Shown here piece after piece: positions 37,498 through 50,208 of a stretch of DNA of 64,000 nt. A model generated the notes under the pieces. That model did not search any database. It had not been told where the DNA came from and worked only from the letters and a program-made list of their open reading frames with translations. Both the position numbers and the translations under genes were made by a program. This DNA is from Volvariella volvacea V23 (lineage: Eukaryota; Basidiomycota; Agaricomycetes; Agaricales; Pluteaceae), in contig KB722750.1 in assembly GCA_000349905.1 (NCBI GenBank), positions 677,844 to 741,843 of the forward strand, read 5' to 3'. How positions within the stretch are numbered: position 1 is the stretch's first letter; every line of letters begins with the position of its first letter.

Positions 37498-39674
37498 CTC
37501 TTATTAGTGCACTGGAGAACGCTCTGTGAGTGGCGCTCCCTCCAACGCGATACGACTACGAGGCGATATCGGCGATGACAAACGGTCGAGCTAAATGTAC
37601 GTTATTATGTTTGACTTGCCCGGTGGTGATGAGAACCCTGCGGTTCGGATTCGGAGTCGGGTCCGGTGTATGTGGTGACCCCAAGATTGTGATCAAAAAG
37701 GACAGCGATAGTTGATAGCGACGATAGCGAGGCAGACGGTGGGACGCGAGCTTGAGCTGATCGAAAAAGGGTGGAAAAGACAGGTGGACGAGGGCCCTCG
37801 GTTGGCTCGTCCTCTCGCTTAGTGGCTATCGATGATGGAAGGGTTGGCGTTTCCAACACCCGCTTGATGCAGAAGAAAGGACGTCGACTGGCAGGGGCTT
37901 CCTCGGTGCCTGGTAATGTACACGCACGCCAATGCTGTGGCCTCGACAGACGAGAGCACAACGGGGGATAGAGGGGAAGTTGATGGTACACTGGGGAGAG
38001 GAAGCGGCAGTTAAATCGAAGAGGGAAAGCGCGAGAAAGGGTGGAGCGGAAATCAGTGGGGGAGCAGGGAGGGGGGAAGGGACCCTGGACATACACCAGG
38101 GCCAAGCGGGCGATGGGAAGGGCGAAAACAGCAAAGGGCACCAATGTTTGCCTGGATTGCAGCTCGTATGCCCGTCCCTTGTCCTTGCGCGTTCTGCAGC
38201 AATCTGCCCCTTATTCCTGGAACTGGACGGAAGGGCAACGCTATTGTCTGTTCCTTTGAAGCCCTCGGTGGTGCGTGCGTGATTGGCCGTCAAAGAGCGT
38301 CCGTTACTGGAGCTCCAGCCGACGCTCCTTTGATCAATAAAGCAAGCAAGTTTGATGCCGATGGAGACCTTGTGCTTCATATCCAAATTCCTTTCGGCGA
38401 ACGCGCACTGATGGGACCTCGACACAGACTGTACGCGTACAACCTCCAACACATCCCAAGATCCTGCCAAACCTCCTGTTTGACACCTTTCCTCTGCTGT
38501 TTTCCCAGCAAGCGCAATTGACACGAAAAATTGCTTCCGCCATTCCACAGGGCCAACATCTGCAAATCAGGCAAATTTCCAAAACCTCCCCAATCAAATT
38601 GTTCGCCATCTTTGGCCCCCTCGGCCTTATTTCGCTAATACTTATCCCACCAATCCCAGTCCAGCCCCCCATCCCAGAGCAAGAGGCACAACGCCGGGTC
38701 GTTGACGTAGCGGGGAACAACGATTGCAACAAACATCTGGATCCACTGGTACTCGGGCTCCAACTCGACTCCACTGCCGACAGCCGTGGGTTGGGTGGCG
38801 GGGAACCGACCAGACAGCCAGATGCAAATCGCCAGGTACACACCACTTCTAGCCGACCGACAATCGTGCAAAAACGTACATGCACACACAAGACGTCCGC
38901 AAACCGCTGCGGCCAGATACACATACACACACACAAATACACCCAATGGCGAAAAAGATACCCATGCTGTCAACCTCCCCCTTCCTTCTTGCTTCTTGAA
39001 CGGTTGAACCTGACCTGGATTTATTATTCATACGTAACCCCTCCCCTGGCACCGCGCCCCTCTTCCAAAACATACGACATTGTCCCGCGCCGGGGGGTTC
39101 ATTCGTTCGTGGCCCCAACTGCTGTTCTCATGGCCAATAGTATCAGCAGCTGAGGTGGTGGATTGAATGCTGTCTTCGCTCTTGATCCCGATCCTGATTC
39201 TGACGCTATGGCTACCCCTCGCCGGTGGTGTGCCGTGTACCTCTGAACTCAGGGCGCGCGTCGCGCCTGGAATGCTGTAGCTGGTTATTGGCTGGATAAC
39301 AGCTCGGGGGCTGCTATGATTACCACCACCACAGCGGGGTCTGTATCGTTCGCCTACCACTGGCACTGGTAGGGCACACCACGGCACCGAGGGCGATAGA
39401 ATAATCCCAATCAGCTCTAGCGTTCGGGACACTGTCATTTATTTACGATAACGAAAGATCGTCACAGCATTCATCTTCATTCAACGCAACAGACCCGAAC
39501 CGTCCGAGCACACGCACGCACTATACGCATAATGTTCGCCGTGCTCCACAGCATCCTGTAACGACGAGACGAGTTTATCCGGGGGGAAGGGCGTGCTTGA
39601 CGATGAGTGACGGTGCGAGTGCAAGCAGCCCTGGTTCAGCTGACACGCCGCGACGTGTCCGTCCCCGGATGCTG

Positions 39675-39693
39675 TATGCATGCATGCATGCAT
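39675..39693. repeat. TGCA microsatellite
   Basis: Short (TGCA)n tract. It is palindromic and can form a cruciform; no function assigned. Confidence 0.85.
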
Positions 39694-41340
39694 CCCAGGT
39701 CTGCAGCTGCCATCCGAGTTGTGTTCTTGGCGGCTTCGGGGTGTTGCCTCCCATTTCCATCTCCCGCTTGTGCTCGTATTCGCGCTCAGGCTCAGGCCGG
39801 TATCGCAGCTCCTACGCACTTCTTTTATATCGACGTGGTTAAACTGAGGGGACATCCGAAGCAGAGGAAATCAACCCGTCGCTCTGCTCTCAGCGCCAGC
39901 GCAACTTGCCCAGCCAGCCAGACCCACCCCCACAGTGTTTGCTCCTGCCGTAACCACACCTCTCGTTCCCAACCACGTTCTGCATGCACCCTGAGCCTCG
40001 AGGCCTCATGCATCATGATTAGAAATCACGAAATATGCACATGCATACATGTCAGATGGGGTGCTACATCACTGGCATAAGTAGTGGTGCGCATATATCA
40101 CGACGCGATCATACCGAGATGTCGATAATTGGTGCTGCTGTTCGCGCTGTTGCTGATGAGTACGTATACGTGTGGTGGCCGTGCTGTAGAGTGTTAGTAC
40201 GTATACGTAGGCCAGGTAAGCGTTTTGTGTGGTAATCCCGAGCTCGAGTGTTCAAGTGCCACAGGCACTCCCGGCCCCCCGTCCATGTCCATATCCGTGT
40301 CCGTGTCGGTCGCTAGTGCCGTACTCGTATCATCCAGCCACACACGCATCAAATCGCACAATCCCAACCTCCGCGTCTACACCCAAATCAACCTTTACTG
40401 TTTGACACACCCACGGGTCAAGAAATTTACAAATCCCTGTGGCCGCTGAAGACGCCGACCGCCATGCCATCGACTTGAGCGGTGGTGCTGACGTATGACA
40501 GTGGCGACCACGATCGCGATTGTGGTGGCAGTTGGTCGCCGGCGTGGTTTGGATTCGGGGGTACTTCAGGTTTCCTGCCAAGTTTTTGGGTTTCAGTTTC
40601 AACTGCATCTGGACTCTTGGGATCTACCGCCATCTTCAAAAATATCACGGCCAGCCTAGTGCCGTTGGCGGAATTTTGTGTGTTGCATCTCACGGTCAGT
40701 GGCACTGCGATTCGACGCTCTTGGAACTAAACTTGGAGACGACGGTGGTCACTAGTATCTCGCCTGGCGAGTCCGGATTTGGTCGTCGTGTCGGTATGAT
40801 TGTAAATAGCTATATTCGCCAGCACTGCGGTTGTCGGAGCTACTCCTTGGCCCTTGGGACTCAAGTTGAGCTGGCCTAGACTTTGGCTCGCTAGCAGGCT
40901 GTCACGCACGGTGAGTGCCCCTCTCTGACGCTGAACGCCCCTTGCGGAGTTCTTGCTCCCTGCAGACTCCCCTCCCCCCCCTAGATCTGTAGTTGGTCGA
41001 AATTGGGGACCACACCGCATGTTCTTGCGAGGGTAACCTGGCGACGGGGCAGTACCCCAGTTGGAAGACGGCTGCGCAGCCAGTGTCGCTTGGCAGCACA
41101 CGTATCATTTCCCTGTGCGTTTGGCTAGCGCGTCCAGCAACACCTCGAGGATGACGAGTCGTGCACAGTTGGATGATGGATTGTACCCAGCCTGCTGAAG
41201 ATGGTCACTGTAGGCGGTACTGCTGAACTCGACCCCCACCGTTCGGCCGAACCAAAAATATTGATGCTGGCGCCCCGGAGATTCCTTGACCACAACAGGC
41301 TAGGACAGCTTCGGGTTTCTCGCGGAGAAATCACCATTTG

Positions 41341-41364
41341 CACCACCACCACCACCACCACCAC
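41341..41364. repeat. CAC trinucleotide microsatellite
   Basis: About eight uninterrupted CAC units in apparently non-coding DNA. Confidence 0.85.
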
Positions 41365-43208
41365 TCCTAAGGGAACTCAGAATGCCTTATTGTTAGCGCT
41401 CGGACCGAGTCCCAGCCAGTCTAGTCCTAGTATAACCCAACGCCCAACGTCTATCTCCAAATTCACTAGCACCAGCACGGGTACGAGCACCTTGAAACCG
41501 CGTCCGCCCAACATCCAACTTGAACTCTGACTTCCTCCGCCGGCGGTGCCTTGAACTTACCGCCCTCAGGAGTCCTACCACGTGCACACGAGGAACAACA
41601 ACTCCTCATGGGACATAGGCGACGGCTAGAATCCTTCCTTGTCCCACTAACCCGAGTCCCTATCTCCCTGGGCGCATCCAACCGGTGTGTGCCAGTATCT
41701 GAGGGAACGGTGAGATCTCTCTTACTTCCATATCTGTAAGTGATTTGCGCTTCTATTCGCTTTCGATGCGGGGCCTGTAGTGCGGAGCTAAAAATAATCT
41801 AGGTCCAGCCCCGAGGGGGACGCAATAGATTGTACACCATGCGTCATATCGCAGACGGACATGATGGGTGTGCCAACCCGATTCAGCCCCGCAATATCAG
41901 TGTGATAGGACCTCGACCTCGACCTCGACCTTGGCACTTTGGAAATGAGCGTGGAGCATAAACTCAATCGCCACCGATTGAATACAGCGAGCCCGTGCAT
42001 GTGAAGAATGAAAAAGAGATGAACGACAAATACGAAGGAGCGTGTACGAAAATGAAGAGGTGCGTGCAGCAGATGTGCAGCCCCTGAAGGCACGCTCGTA
42101 TACGCGTTCGTTGTGGACCTTTCTGATTTCCTTGCGCACTGGCAAACCTAGTCGTCCAGCAACTGTGGCGCGTCTGCATTTTTTTTTTTCATCTCCCAGT
42201 GCGCTTCCATCCTTCAGTCCGAGTCCTCGAACCTTGCCATCTGACGTTCTCCCCCCCCATTCCGCCGACTCCTTTGTCCACTCCAACCAACCCCTTTCCC
42301 TGGCGTAAATATCTACGTTGGCACAGAGGCGGAATTCGAAAAGCTTCGGAGATATTTTTATATTGAGGTACTCGTTTAACGTCTGCTGGCCTGAGACCTG
42401 TTTCCTTTCCAGCTCCAACTCCTTTTTCCAATTTCAGTTCCGGTGAACGGCGGGTACCACGGGGTACGCCATATGGACACCAAGCCTTTGAACATGCTCA
42501 AAATGTGCCTCGCAACAAACACACACAGCAAAACACCTAGATCGATATCGTGAATCTCCAGTCCCAGTCACACTGGTCGGGAGAGGGTGTTATCTCCACC
42601 GTGCAGATTTTAGAATCAGTGGTGATAATTTAGGCCCTGATGTAAATGAACTGCTTGCCAATGAGACCATACTGCTCTATGCCTATACCTACTCTACCCG
42701 ACTCTGCTAGTGAATCTAAAGTCGAAAAGACTGAGCCTACTATCCGTCGAGAACGTCTTTCGCACCCTAAGAATTTCAGATCTTGCTTCTAGGCCTCTGG
42801 TCTTAGGTGGACATGTCAATTGCACTGTTGAGATTTTCGTGCCAGTAAGCGCGCCGATTGAATTATTGATGTCAAAATTATTCATCAGTTCTTTCTGCTC
42901 CTACCTGCGTCGTAGGGGATTATCCTCCGATTTCTGGTCTTTATCTGTATTTCCACGGCTCACCTCCACGCAAGGCTTCATCCAAGATGTCGCAGCAGAC
43001 AGGGGAGGAAGTGTAACGAAGTATATTCATTGCGATCGCGGAGGAAAATAAAAGTCTTTTGATACGGTGAGACACGGTGGGGAGTAGGCTATCTAATACA
43101 ATGATCTCAAGCTGGTTTACTATGCTAAATCTACATGGATGTAATGAACTACGGAGAGCAATCCCTAAAGCTAACCAACCAGTGGAGGGTAGAAATATGC
43201 AAGGCGAA

Positions 43209-46200
43209 TCAGTCGCCCCTTGGTTTCTTTCGAGTAGGAGTGGTGTCGATTAACGATCCGGATATATAGCTCGCATCTACACCCTGTGTAATCGATCCTA
43301 GCTGGTCATCGCCCATCGGACTGTGATAAGCACTAGCGTTCAAATCGCGCCCAGGTGCTGGTGGTGTTGTAGGAGCCGCTGAGCCGGAAGCTGCTGTCGC
43401 CAACAGTCGAGCAAGGTATGCCTCCCGCCGGGTCTGTTCATTGACAGCACTTTCGTGCACCGTGCATTCATAGACGTTCTTGGTTGCATCAGACATTTCG
43501 GATTCAAAGTCGGTGATGGCTTGCAAGAACATTTCGTGGATGTTCCAGTACTCGAAACCACGATAACGAAAAGCCATGACAAGGATATCCCACAAAGACC
43601 GAAGCAATGGCTCCAGGATGTCGAAAAAGCTGTGGACATGCAGAAGGATATACCGGTCCATGTGGCTAGGATTTGCGAGTAGCTTGCATTTGTTGCGTAG
43701 CAAGGTAGCCACATCGCCGTCAAATAGACAGTAAACCACGTTCACTAGATCTGGATTGATGTTGTCCCCGTGTAGCTCATCTCTTCTGGATCCTCCGGAT
43801 TTACGGGTGAGACAGAGATACAGAAAAGACCAAAACACTGATTCCATGTCATGGGGAGCATCGTGAACCAGTGTTTGCGGCCATTCAAGTTGTTTATATG
43901 ATGTATGAGCGGTTGCTAGTGCGCCGAACAAAATTTCATGAGACATGAATGGCAATGTCCCCTTGCAATGAGGTAAATGAATGTGAAGATGGAGAATTGA
44001 TTATGTACATACAGTTCTGAGGTCATGACTGGATTTGTGATTCGCAAATGAGATGACAGTTGTTGGCACCTAGAGGAGTATGAGGCTATCTTCACACAAA
44101 CGAATAACTTGTCTAGCTTACCTGCCACTTCAAGTTTTTCAAAGCATACTGGCTCCCTGGTGGTAGTCCAAGTTCCTCGATGCGTGTCGTTATGTATTCA
44201 TTCACTAAATGGAGCAGCCTTTGACCGGTCAGATGATCATTGGGTGTCGGAGTGCTTGAAGTATGAGCATGTTTATTGAGGTAAATGACGCTGAGAACCT
44301 GGTTATAAACCTCAATCCCGACCATTTTCAGCACGCGTGGTGATGCCTCGCCCTCAATCAATGAATCTGGCAAGGGATATGACTGTATTCTTTCAATTTT
44401 GACACCTCGCTTGGCATGATCCAAATCGATGACGCAACCATCGCATTCGTCGCTGCTAGAATTGTTCACCAGATGAATCAGCATATTCGAGAGGGAGCAA
44501 TCTCGTTGTAAGACTCCATGCTCTTTATATAGGTGCTCGTGTCCTGAAAGAAATCGTCATTTCAAGTACATCAAACAAACGACACCTCATACCCTTGATG
44601 GTATCTTTCAGAACTGCTACAAGTTCTTTCATCGTCCGAAAGAACTTCACAGAACACCCGACGTCTTTAAGCAGCAGTCGACAATATATGCGGTTCAAAG
44701 GCGATCTATTCTGTACGCGCACAGCTTTCTCATTTTTTCTATGAACAAACTGATCCCTGCCCTCAGGTCGCACATCTTCGCTCTCTTGAGGTGTTGCGTA
44801 GATATCATAGGGTACCGATGGAAGATTGTGACGCATATTGCCCAGCATAGAGTCCACTTCACCCCTGATTGATACATCCTCCCAGGAAACCAATTTCGCG
44901 ACATTGTTGTGATTCACCCCAATGTAGAAACTCGCCTCTGTTGGGATCGTCAATTGTCCGTCGACTGTCTCCTCCTTCACAGGCCGATATGATTGTTTGA
45001 TGACAAAGAAATCGGTTGAGTCCTGATATCGAATGGTTCAGGTAAGCCCAAGAAGATAAACGAATATAAGCCCACCTGATAATCAATATCCTTCCGTTTA
45101 TCGTACTCGACGACGACGAACGCTGTTGTCGCACGACCGTACATTATCTCTGCATCAGCGATGCTGAGCACATCCACCGTAACGTACTTTCGACGTTGGG
45201 GTTTCCCATTCTCTATCACCTGTTGCCCATCCACCATCACTGGCATGGTAAATACCCATCGGAGTTGATAAATCGCATCAGTAGTCTCTGGATCAAAGCG
45301 GTGCGTCCACGATTTGACTGTGGTATCCTGAGTTTGGTCGTAAAGCTTTATACTGGTATCCCATCCCAATAGCTCAGGAGGAAGGATGTGCAAGGCAGCA
45401 ATAACACGGATGAACGCCATCGGGTCCTTTCAAAACATTTGCGCACGAGACACAAAAGCTATGAGAGGGAAACCAGCACAAACCTCATGAATGTCGATTG
45501 GGTCCTTTGTCCCAATCGCTCCAGAGCGATCACACATCCAGACGTATAACTTATTCCTGACTAGCACCAATCCGATCATAAATCGACGATTGAGCTGATC
45601 ACGTAGCGCTTGTCTGAAGTAACGGAATAGTTGTTTGACTCCTTCATGATAATCCGAGTCCTTGATCTTGACCTCCACAGGGATGTGGACTTGCATCCAC
45701 CAGGCCACAAAGGCGTTGGCCTGCCATATTCATATGTTTGTCGTTCAATCAGTCAATCAAAAGCTGATGGGTGACGACCATACCCTATTTTTCCTCAACC
45801 GCTTAATGATCTGTATGACCTCTCCCATCTCGTTTCTCTTGTTCTTGTCCTCCAATCCATCCCCTTTGTGAGCACCTGAGCGAGTCCGCTTGCTTCCACT
45901 TTGTATCTGGCCCAAGCCGTCATCCTGGTCGTTCCACATCGCTTTTTCATGTGCTTCAATATCCTCGGAATACTTCTTGAGATTCTGTTCAACCTGATCC
46001 AACGCCTCCAGGTCCGTGACGAGTACGCAATCAGGGTAAACCTTTGCAGATTCCCTATTGGGTGACAGGATGGAGGATTGAGAATGCCCAACCCATTTCC
46101 CCTTGATACCATTCTCAATGTATGTCTCCAAGTCCTCTAGTGCAGCGAGAATGTGGTTACAGGTTTTGGTGAAGGGTTTGTAGTATGCATCTTCTTTTTT

Positions 46201-46491
46201 GCCACCGGTAATGGTGCTGAAATCTGACCACTTGCCATCCTTGTAGGTGCCGTTGCCGACAAGCAAGTCTCGAACACGTGCCACGAGGTCCGGAGGAATA
46301 GGAAGTATGGCATCGAGAAATTCATCTCGTGGGGAGACGAATATACGACCTCTCAGGTCCTTTTCGACGTCTGCAGCGGCCTCTACTTTGAGTGTTTGGT
46401 GGAACGTAGTCCGCATAGTTCGGGCGGCCTTGATGGGCGTGTCGTTGAGGCCTTCGAGGGCAGGACCTGACCGTTGGTAGTCATGGGTCAT
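43209..46491 (-). CDS. FunK1-type fungal protein kinase
   Basis: Seven exons on the minus strand (45784-46491, 45484-45720, 45076-45426, 44593-45022, 44122-44543, 44013-44069, 43209-43961) join in phase to 985 residues. Landmarks of the FunK1 family, a kinase group expanded in mushroom-forming fungi, are: LGWDTSIKLYD in the N-lobe region, the lysine segment FFVIKQSY (Lys441), the catalytic loop YKEHGVLQRDCSLSNMLIH (Asp590, Asn595), the metal-binding IDLDHAK (615-620), and the activation-loop region GTLPFMSHEIL. The HRD histidine is replaced by Gln (QRD). An N-terminal domain of about 300 residues with an HEVKIK-like nuclease-fold segment (IPVEVKIKDSDY) precedes it. The protein ends with a basic TPTRKKPRGD tail typical of nuclear proteins. 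ATG 46491 (MTHDY) was chosen; an in-frame ATG-like start farther upstream would add unsupported residues. Substrate unknown. Confidence 0.85.
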
Positions 46492-46722
46492 TGTGGACTT
46501 GGGATGAAGAATATACGCTCTCACCTTGATATATATATCGATATCAATATTTGATCCAACGAGGCCAAAGATCGATAATAAAGCCAAGGGCGTCATGTCG
46601 CGTCGTGTCAACCACAATATTTTCGAATCGGGCACGTGATCGTGAGGCGTGACCTAAAATTCCCTACTTTCATTTTTATACACAATATTCAAGTTTGTCC
46701 ATTTGTATGGAGACCTGAAATG

Positions 46723-47027
46723 TTGCTGTGATGTCCCCCTTTCTTCCATTTTCCAGCAGAGAAGAAGCATCTCTCCATAGTTGCACCATGACAGACAGGC
46801 CTTCTCTGATATAGTATTGTTTAGAAAGTCCAAAAATAATAATATAAGGCTATTATGACGGCNNNNNNNNNNNNNNNNNNNNNNNNNNNNNNNNNNNNNN
46901 NNNNNNNNNNNNNNNNNNNNNNNNNNNNNNNNNNNNNNNNNNNNNNNNNNNNNNNNNNNNNNTTTTGCAATGAACAAGGCAACCGTGTATAGCTGTCCCG
47001 AGTCGATGTGTAGACAGAGTAGTTTTA
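46723..47027 (-). repeat. 205-bp repeat, copy 1 (interrupted by gap)
   Basis: Reverse complement matches 63501-63705 closely along its whole length, with scattered substitutions only. The two matched parts here are 46723-46862 (140 bp) and 46963-47027 (65 bp), together 205 bp, the same length as copy 2. No terminal repeats, coding capacity or target-site duplication can be seen, so its class (solo LTR, non-autonomous element or plain segmental duplicate) is open. Confidence 0.85.
46863..46962. other. Assembly gap (100 N) inside the 205-bp repeat
   Basis: A 100-N placeholder. Compared with the uninterrupted copy at 63501-63705, the bases on both sides of the gap are directly collinear, so no unique sequence of the repeat itself is missing. 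Confidence 0.95.
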
Positions 47028-47512
47028 GCCATCGGATAAAAATCCCACGATGGCTAAAAATCCCATTGGTAGTCATTGAATCCACATAGTATAGCAAGAC
47101 CAGAGTCTCACTCGATCAGCGAGCCGTAAGCGGACAGAGGGCAATCAGCGGGCGCCTTGGAGGGTATTGGACGAATTTGAAGCGGTTAGGTTTGAGTCTA
47201 GTAATCCACAATGCACCTCGTGCCAAAAAGAATCGTGACCCAAGCAACGAATAAAGAAACCAACAACCGAAAACTCGGTGCATAGCGTAGATAGAAAAGA
47301 GTAGGGATGGCCCAATCTTAAAGCTTAATTGCAAAAACAACCGCCATAGCCAAGTCCTAAATAAATCGTTCAACACCAGGCAGACGAAATGAACGAAATG
47401 CAACACATGATAACAAAGGGATTCCCTTCATCTAATCTAGGTTTAAAAAAACATAAAGGACGAAGTTATGACCCGGAACGCGCACTCGCACTCGCACTCC
47501 CGCTCCCTAAAC

Positions 47513-50208
47513 CTACCGACTATAAACGGTCGACTTAATAGTCGTAATACTCGCCCCACTTGCCGTGGCCATAGCTGTAACCTGAACACCTCCATCCATC
47601 GACCCGCCACCGTTCACATGATTCCGCGCCTTTGCAACTGGCACAGCGGGAGGCTTCCTCCTCTTCGTCGGAATGGGAGGCGCACTTCGCCTCAGCTTCG
47701 ATGTCCCGGAATCAGTGGCTTCGCTCTGGAAACTGCTAACAGACGATGTGGGTGATACGCCTGAACCGTCGGTGGCGCTAGCATTGATGTTGACGTTGAC
47801 GTTGACACTATTCGTGCCTGTCGTTCTTGGACGAGCAGCATTACTATCGTGGCCTGGTATTGTCAGATCGGTCGAGGATGGTAGATGTAGGTGGTGCGGA
47901 TAGGGATGAGGACGTGACGTTGGATCAGGATTTAAAGGCGTAAGATGATGTATCTTCTCTGCTGCCGACCCTTCGACGACCATCGAGTGCGTGCTTCCTT
48001 TTCGAGGTTTGTGTGATGATGACGAAGGCGGTGGCGGCGGTGGCGGCCTCGAGGATGGTCTTACTGTCGAAGTGGTAGAAGAGGAAGCAGTGGCGGAAAC
48101 GTTGACCAAACTTGAGCTACTAGCATTACTTGGTCTCCTGGCTGACTGGTCGCCGTCTAGAGGTGATCGAGGTACAGGTGGCATAGGGTGACTGTGATGG
48201 CCAAGTTTATGGTTGTGGTGCTCCCGTGCCGGTTTGAGGTGTTCCACGCTCTTGCTGGGCTTCAAATTTTTGGTCTTGATGGACGGTGTGCGGGTCAGCT
48301 GAGACGAAGCTGAGACGGAGTTGACGCCAAATTCTTGTTCTGGTGGTGACGTTGGTGTTCTTGACGATGATGGGTCGATGTTGCCTCCCACTGCAATCTT
48401 CCCCGACCCTAAAGCGCTATCACTCATTGGGCTACCCTTCCTCGAACTCTCCAGACCCGTTCCAATATCTTTTCGAGGTTGCAGGAACTGTACACACCAC
48501 TCCCCACTTAGACATCTCCCAACCAGCCGTTTTGTCGTTGGATCCACGTCGCGCATGCTGGTTTCCCGTATTAGCGATTCTAGTGTGTAGACTATCTGTG
48601 CTCGTTTGTATGGTACGTTTCGTAACTGGGTTCGTGTCAGTAGCGGGTGCAGTACTCGTAAAAATGTATGTCGAAGCTATAAAAGGAGATGTCACAATCG
48701 CCATCATGACGACGAAAAGTCAACTTACGGAATCGCTTTCCTCATCAAGGTCCGTAATCTCCCTCAGGAAGACGTCTACCAACACCTTCAAGTCGTTGGT
48801 GTAAAAGTATTCCGAGGTCCCGTTGGTCGTGAATAATACATATAGAATTTTCAAGATCAGCATTTGCATGCAGAGATCTTCAGGGGTGCCCTCTGTCTCA
48901 AAAGGGTTGAGCAGTAAACTATGACGTGGTGGCAGGGTGCTTACGTGCTCGATTCAGCATAAATATGATATTCTCGCCAAATGTTTTACTCGACCCCAGC
49001 CGGCCCATTAGCACCCTCAACACTCGATTTTTGATTTGCGGCGCATCCTTTGCCTCCTTAGAGAGGCATGCAACCATAAACTGTTCATTGAGGGCGACCT
49101 ACAGATCAAAATATAAGTATCAGGAAAAGAAGAACGAAACGACTTACAATCAGCTTGATAACACTATAGTTGAAAGTATCATCCTGCATCTGTCTTGTCT
49201 GCTCCACGAGCTCGAACAAGTAATCAACAAACGAATCCTCGAAGATCTCTGCAAAGAAACAGCACACGCCGCAAAAACGGTATCAGTAAGTCACAGCGAA
49301 TCCCCAAATAAGAAAGCAGGCAACCGCACTAAGATCGTTTATCGACAATTTCTGGACAAGACATACTTCGTACAGCAGCCGCACAGCCAAACTCCTAAGT
49401 TTTGCCTCTATAGGAACAGGGACATCGAAGGCCGATACACCGCCGCCACTATTCCCATTTGCACCAAAATAGGTATCCTCGACGTCAGAATCAATGTCCA
49501 CAAGTACATGATCCTTGAGCAGTTGAATCAAGGGTTCCCAACGGTGCTGTTGTCGAAAGAAATCGGGGTTACGGTGGCCAAAGCATAGCAGGACGTGGTA
49601 GTATATCAGTTGTTCGTGGGGGTTGGTGCTCTGTGGGAGATGGAGCAAGGGTTTGCTTTTTGGTCAGTCATAAGATGTAGGCGATAGAGGCTTCGAGGTG
49701 AGTAGACGTACTTTCTTGACGTCTTCCACTAGGTTATCGCACATCCTCGTTGAGTGAAACGTAAATAGTTCCGAATCTAAGATCAGGTCACAGGCACGCT
49801 GTAATTGGAAAGGTGCTTGTAGGTACTGTTCTGCAAGGTGCCAGCGAAAGAGGATATCAGCGTCATATCCGGCAATGCACCTTTGAAGGGAGTGAAAAAG
49901 ACGAAAAAAAGGATGATCACGCACCATGGTAAAACGCGCACAAGCCCAGCGACCTTCTGAATGTTCCATCTAGCAACTCCAACGTCGGTGGCGGGGAATC
50001 GGGACTAGCAAAGTTCAGTATATCCTCCAGTTCTGCAGAAAAAACCCGCAAAAGCGAAATCCAGGTGCAACAAAAGGACCATGGTCAGTGTTTTTTATCC
50101 CCAGACGGCAAATGTGAGCACATGAGAGGCGTTGGAGCAGTAAGCCGTACCTGACCAGAACTGCTGAGCGTTTTCGACGACGTATGTGATGCCCAGGTCG
50201 TCCTCCAT
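47513..50208 (-). CDS. ldb17: SPIN90/Ldb17-like endocytic actin regulator
   Basis: Eight exons on the minus strand (50151-50208, 49921-50032, 49712-49880, 49330-49630, 49148-49248, 48945-49098, 48729-48892, 47513-48676) keep phase and give 740 residues. The N-terminal 470 or so residues form the SPIN90/Ldb17 leucine-rich domain: [109 protein letters not shown]. In yeast Ldb17 tunes actin assembly at endocytic sites, and SPIN90 activates Arp2/3 (family knowledge). The C-terminal 270 residues are disordered, with poly-Pro ([10 protein letters not shown]) and [13 protein letters not shown] segments that look like SH3 ligands. The start MEDDLG at 50208 gives the family N-terminus; in-frame Met codons upstream (to 50322) or an additional 5' exon are possible. 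The donor at 49920 (GTGATC) is atypical. Confidence 0.87.

Larger units (their letters stand above)
37498..43208. other. About 5.7 kb without a confident gene
   Basis: The first few hundred bases must carry the promoter of the Zn2Cys6 gene. Many open frames overlap between 37600 and 42430 because the sequence is GC-rich and stop-poor, but none shows a known motif or a chain of exons. The longest are 37826-38548 (minus), 38334-38942 (minus), 38518-39153 (plus) and 41897-42418 (minus). Simple repeats occur: (TGCA)n at about 39675-39693, (CAC)8 at about 41341-41364, and a CTCGAC repeat near 41912. A diverged or lineage-specific gene may be hidden here. Confidence 0.45.
46492..47512. other. Intergenic region with repeat copy 1 and an assembly gap
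   Basis: Lies between the FunK1 start and the ldb17 stop, both on the minus strand. It holds the 205-bp repeat copy (46723-47027, interrupted by the gap) and the ldb17 3' flank. No coding sequence is supported. Confidence 0.6.

Noticed and set aside
38518..39153. 211-residue plus-strand frame, with an equally open minus-strand frame (38635-38973) ending in a Trp/Asp-rich segment
   Set aside because: Both strands are open over the same stretch and neither shows a family motif or exon partners, so I cannot choose one as a gene.
41341..41364. CAC repeat considered as a coding His or Thr run
   Set aside because: No supported frame surrounds it, so it is treated as a microsatellite.
41897..42418. 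173-residue minus-strand frame
   Set aside because: Ends in a simple CTCGAC-derived Glu/Val repeat and shows no motif; judged chance.
45757..46635. Longer start for the FunK1 gene upstream of 46491
   Set aside because: The extra 48 residues read into AT-rich promoter-like sequence and add a spurious hydrophobic stretch; the MTHDY start fits better.
48343..48804. 153-residue plus-strand frame
   Set aside because: Antisense to ldb17 exons. Its resemblance to a minus-strand frame at 62733-63179 was useful, because it revealed the inverted ldb17 fragment, but neither frame is a gene.
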